From Oscillospiraceae bacterium (GTDB lineage: Bacteria; Bacillota; Clostridia; Oscillospirales; Ruminococcaceae): a DNA stretch of 8,319 bases. The notes under the pieces were generated by a model that was not told the DNA's origin, ran no database searches, and was given only the letters and a program-made list of their open reading frames with translations. The stretch lies in NCBI GenBank assembly GCA_900765125.1, contig CAAFQL010000098.1, positions 1 to 8,319 on the forward strand, in the 5' to 3' direction. Shown here in pieces: positions 5,126 through 8,319 of the stretch (position 1 is the first letter of the stretch; every line of letters starts with the position of its first letter). The position numbers and the translations under genes were made by a program.

Positions 5126-6367
5126 TTATGCACCTACTGATACTAAATTACTAAGCAGCATTTTTTTCATTAAACAAAGGTCAAAAACATTGAGTACGCT
5201 ATCCTGACATAAATCAGCTGCTTTCCAGTTAGCAAGATTGGCATCAGGCACAGCTAATAGCCACTTCTGAAGCAGAAGCACGTCTGCTACTGAAAATACT
5301 CCATCTTCATTGACATCTCCTTGAATTTGCTTAACAATCCCTTCAGAATTACAGTGAACGTTAGCTTTTGTCAAACAAGAATTCATATCCATTGAATTAT
5401 CAATTTCAATTGCACTCCAATCACTTTCTGAACCGGAATAGTATACGTCACTCAACGCAATGCATTGAGAAAATGCACCAACAGGAATTACTGTTATACT
5501 TTTTGGAATATAGATCTCTGTCATCTTCGCACAGCCGTAAAATGAAGCTTGACCTATACTTTGAACAGTAGATGGTAATATAACTGTTTGTATACTGCTG
5601 CAATAATAGAAAGCAAAATCCTCTATTGTTGTTAATTTATCTGGAAGTGTGATTTCAGTTAAACCCTGGCAGTTATAAAAGGCAGCATCTCCGATTATTG
5701 TTACACTGTCAGCAACAGTATAATTTTCACCTGATTTTCCGGCAGGATAACAAATGATTTTAGTAAAATCAGAATTATAAAGCACACCATCTTTGCTGGT
5801 AAATGACTCATTACCATCTGCTACTATAATTTCTGTCAAGCTATTACAATCATAAAATGCACGATTTCCAATCGTTTCTACATTTGTTGGAATTGTAATT
5901 GTTTTCAAACCATAACAATTATTAAATGCAAAACCTTCAATTGTAGTCGCACTGTTTGGAATTTCAATTGATGATAAATTAGTGCAGGAATAGAACGCAT
6001 TAAAACCGATTTTTTGTAATCTGACTGGAAGCTCTATACTTTTCAGCGAAGAACAACCATTAAAAGCATTTGTTCCAATTGTTTTTACCGTATCCGGAAT
6101 TGTAACTTGTGTTAGAGCAGAACAACCAGAAAATGCGTTTTCACCAATATCCCGTACAGTTGTATTATCAATTTTTTCCGGAATTTCTACAGTTTCTACA
6201 TCAATGCTACAATCAGTAATTTCAATCCAGCCACCATAATTCATGTATGTCAGATCACCATAGGTTTGTGATTTTGCTGCACTGACTGTTAAATTAGAAA
6301 CAAATCCACCAAACACGCACGCAGCAGACATTACAAAGCCCATAATCGAAACTATTATTTTTTTCAT
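5126..6367 (-). CDS. Secreted BspA-type leucine-rich-repeat protein with C-terminal dockerin
   Basis: A 413-residue exported protein. A signal peptide (MKKIIVSIMGFVMSAACVFG ... VSAA) is followed by about nine LRR_5 repeats over residues 55-310, each of the form IG--AF--C--L--I-IP. A type I dockerin lies at about 350-408. Its first calcium loop is complete (DVNEDGVFSVAD). The second is imperfect (DLCQDSVLNVFD), with Cys and Ser where Asn/Asp and Gly are usual. Dockerins bind cohesins on scaffoldins or at the surface, so this protein is probably displayed through a cohesin; its ligand is unknown. I use the ATG at 6367, eight bases after AAGG. A GTG at 6373 is too close to that site. The ribosome binding site overlaps the stop codon of the preceding gene, suggesting coupled translation. 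Confidence 0.9.
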   Translation of the reverse strand: MKKIIVSIMGFVMSAACVFGGFVSNLTVSAAKSQTYGDLTYMNYGGWIEITDCSIDVETVEIPEKIDNTTVRDIGENAFSGCSALTQVTIPDTVKTIGTNAFNGCSSLKSIELPVRLQKIGFNAFYSCTNLSSIEIPNSATTIEGFAFNNCYGLKTITIPTNVETIGNRAFYDCNSLTEIIVADGNESFTSKDGVLYNSDFTKIICYPAGKSGENYTVADSVTIIGDAAFYNCQGLTEITLPDKLTTIEDFAFYYCSSIQTVILPSTVQSIGQASFYGCAKMTEIYIPKSITVIPVGAFSQCIALSDVYYSGSESDWSAIEIDNSMDMNSCLTKANVHCNSEGIVKQIQGDVNEDGVFSVADVLLLQKWLLAVPDANLANWKAADLCQDSVLNVFDLCLMKKMLLSNLVSVGA

Positions 6368-6377
6368 AGACACATCC

Positions 6378-7385
6378 TTACTTTCTCTTTTTCATAAACA
6401 GAACTGCGGATACTGCTGATATGCCAATTGCAGTCAATATACTGACAATCGGAAATGAGTCTCCTGTTTTTGGAGAAGAAGTCGAACTACTTTTTGAAGA
6501 AGCATTTGTATTTCCACTAGAAACAAAATTTACTTTTTGAGTTATGGTTGTTGTTTGTTTTAATGTTGTACCAGCTTCACCAATTGTACTGCTTGGCGAA
6601 GAAGTTTGTGTTGTAGTTATCTGAATATCAGAAGTTACTGTAGTAGTTGATACATTTGTCGATGTGTTGGTCGATTCTAAATTGTCAGATGAAATTGTAT
6701 TAGTTATTGCAGTTGTAGAAGTGCTGGTTGTTTGAGTAGTTTGTGTCATAGTTGTAGAAATAGGCTCGTCAAGTGCGATAAAGGTGAACCCATTTTCATT
6801 TGCATATGCTTCGGCAGCAGTATTATGTTCACTATAAATAACAAAATTATTTATTAACTTTGGTACCGCTTCATAGTCATATAACTCGTCTTGATAAAAA
6901 TTAAAAATATAATCACATGCAAATCCAAATGAATAAGGAAAAATATATTTTGAATTAGCAGGAATAGTTATTTCATGTAAATTATCACATCCACAAAAAG
7001 CAGCATCCCCAATAGTATCTAAAGTATTCGGCAACATTACTGCATTAAGATTTTTACAATTTGAAAAAGCTTCAAATTCAATCTCAGAAATACCATATTC
7101 TATTATTATTGTTTCAGCTGGACAAAAAGAATTCGAATCATGATATAGCGATTCTCCTGTTGTTCCAAAGGCTTGAATTCCAATTTTTGATACACTATAC
7201 CCATCAATTTCAGATGGGATCACTAAATGAATTGGTGTACCTTCATAGCCCGTAATTGTAGCAGTACCATCATTTTCTACTGTATAAAGCAGTTTATAAT
7301 CAGATTCAGCATTAACTGAAAAACTGGTTGGCATTATCAGTAATATCATAAAGATTCCAAATATGCACTTAAAGATTCTAGTCAT
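6378..7385 (-). CDS. Wall-anchored LRR protein with Thr/Ser-rich stalk and SPKTG signal
   Basis: A 335-residue surface protein. The signal peptide covers residues 1-26 (cleavage likely after VNA). An LRR_5/BspA-like region spans about 30-200, with weak repeats such as AFSNCKNLNAVMLPNTLDTIG and the closing segment AAEAYANENGFTFIALDE often seen at the end of this domain. Residues 208-303 are a Thr/Ser-rich stalk. The C-terminus is a sorting signal: SPKTGD (304-309), a hydrophobic segment (312-331) and MKKRK. The motif has Ser where the classical sortase signal has Leu, so a sortase of matching specificity is predicted elsewhere in the genome. AGAAGG lies eight bases before the ATG. The gene follows the metallopeptidase by 17 bases and is 10 bases ahead of the dockerin LRR gene. 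Confidence 0.88.
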   Translation of the reverse strand: MTRIFKCIFGIFMILLIMPTSFSVNAESDYKLLYTVENDGTATITGYEGTPIHLVIPSEIDGYSVSKIGIQAFGTTGESLYHDSNSFCPAETIIIEYGISEIEFEAFSNCKNLNAVMLPNTLDTIGDAAFCGCDNLHEITIPANSKYIFPYSFGFACDYIFNFYQDELYDYEAVPKLINNFVIYSEHNTAAEAYANENGFTFIALDEPISTTMTQTTQTTSTSTTAITNTISSDNLESTNTSTNVSTTTVTSDIQITTTQTSSPSSTIGEAGTTLKQTTTITQKVNFVSSGNTNASSKSSSTSSPKTGDSFPIVSILTAIGISAVSAVLFMKKRK

Positions 7386-7402
7386 ATATATACCTTCTAT
7401 TA

Positions 7403-8319
7403 TTAACCAACAAATTCTACAAATGCTTTTTGTTCATTGTCCCATGTATAAAATTTATAATCTTTTCTATAAACCTGCGTTTCTTTTATTGCACTCGAAA
7501 GGCTGTAGGATTTACTTGGAACAAAACTTTGCCAACAGTTTTCCAAATATCCAAATAATATCATTTCAATATCATTTGTAATTGCACGCCCAGTATGCAT
7601 CATTACCTCACCACTAGAAGGCATTCCATATATATAATCATTATAATAAATTTCTGTTGCACTAATAGGCTCATAACCAGCGTTATCTTTAGCACTTGAA
7701 TAAGCATCTGACAACAAAATAGTATGTCCAAATTCATGAGCACTTGTTCCTTCATAATATGCTGGCGTTTTTATGCTATCTTCATCAAATCCTCTGGTCA
7801 AAACCATTATCCTATTATTACTAGTTGTGCTTTGTCTGTACGTATATGATGAACCTAAAAGTGTAGGATTCATGGTTACACTAATATAATGATTTGCACT
7901 AACAGATTCTTTAGTTATGATTTCAGGTGACACAGAAACCTGAATATTAATCCCTGGATAGAAATCATAAACACTGCCTACATATTCTCCACCCCAACGT
8001 TCTTTTAGTCCATCGATGAATAAATCGCCAAGAGTACAATCAGTTCCTAATCTATTAATTATTTCGACAGATTCAGATTCTTCCTCATCCCAGTATAAAA
8101 CATCTAATGCACGAGTGTCATAGTCTCCACTAAAAAGAATTCTTGGGCAGATTGTAATATTATTTTTGTTAATGTCAATATATGTTGCATTGTTTTTCTG
8201 ATTTGAACCTGTAGGATCTGTTAGTTCAGTGAAAAGCGTCTGAATGGTATCAGGTACAAGGGGATTAAGATTATCGTATCTTTCATCATTAGTAACATTC
8301 ACAACTTCATTACCATCAA
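7403..8319 (-). CDS. HEFGH metallopeptidase-like protein, N-terminus outside the window
   Basis: The reading frame is open through the right edge, so the true start and any signal peptide are not visible. A GTG at 8302 is in frame but has no ribosome binding site. About 305 residues are seen. SAHEFGHTILLSDAY is a zinc-binding HExxH motif with Asp six residues after the second His, in the place of the third ligand as in HExxHxxGxxD enzymes, though Leu replaces the usual Gly. GEVMMHTG, about 35 residues later, resembles a Met-turn. These features suggest a metzincin-like endopeptidase. The substrate is unknown. The two exported LRR proteins downstream suggest it is also extracellular. The last residues (YKFYTWDNEQKAFVEF) show no anchor or dockerin. 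The enzymatic assignment is moderate. Confidence 0.75.
   Translation of the reverse strand, partial: DGNEVVNVTNDERYDNLNPLVPDTIQTLFTELTDPTGSNQKNNATYIDINKNNITICPRILFSGDYDTRALDVLYWDEEESESVEIINRLGTDCTLGDLFIDGLKERWGGEYVGSVYDFYPGINIQVSVSPEIITKESVSANHYISVTMNPTLLGSSYTYRQSTTSNNRIMVLTRGFDEDSIKTPAYYEGTSAHEFGHTILLSDAYSSAKDNAGYEPISATEIYYNDYIYGMPSSGEVMMHTGRAITNDIEMILFGYLENCWQSFVPSKSYSLSSAIKETQVYRKDYKFYTWDNEQKAFVEFVG

Overview
The window is AT-rich. Every gene called is on the minus strand, so reading order runs from the right edge (8319) to the left edge (1). The content suggests an anaerobic gut or rumen Firmicute close to Ruminococcus. It has BspA-type leucine-rich-repeat exoproteins, one of them ending in a type I dockerin, a sortase-type C-terminal anchor, a clostridial-style agr peptide quorum-sensing locus, and strong AGGAGG ribosome binding sites. 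The genus is an inference. There is no rRNA, tRNA or CRISPR.

Right part (8319-5126): a tightly packed three-gene set for exported proteins. It holds the C-terminal part of an HEFGH metallopeptidase whose start lies outside the window, an LRR protein with a Thr/Ser stalk and an SPKTG wall anchor, and an LRR protein with a C-terminal dockerin. Gaps are 17 and 10 bases, and a strong hairpin terminator follows at about 5028-4999.

Middle (4890-3634): a single tyrosine recombinase gene enclosed by two identical 27-bp sites in inverted orientation. Each site is two 10-bp inverted arms around a 7-bp asymmetric spacer, which is the layout of a tyrosine-recombinase crossover site. Both copies supply the same -35 hexamer (TTGCGA), followed 17 bases later by TATTAT. 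One such promoter reads into the recombinase gene and the other reads outward to the agr operon. The most interesting reading is a self-carrying invertible or self-regulated recombinase module wired to quorum sensing.

Left part (3643-374): an agr locus in the order agrA, agrC, agrB, agrD. AgrA is a LytTR response regulator, AgrC a GHKL histidine kinase and AgrB the peptide-processing protease. AgrD is a 50-residue pro-peptide carrying NSACFWLSHQPEEP. Hairpins follow agrC and agrB, and agrD has its own promoter preceded by two 8-bp direct repeats exactly 22 bp apart, the spacing expected for a LytTR dimer. This predicts autoinduction of the signal peptide. Downstream of agrD lies what looks like a decayed second agrB, then about 370 bases without a convincing gene, and finally the ribosome binding site and start codon of a gene that runs off the left edge.
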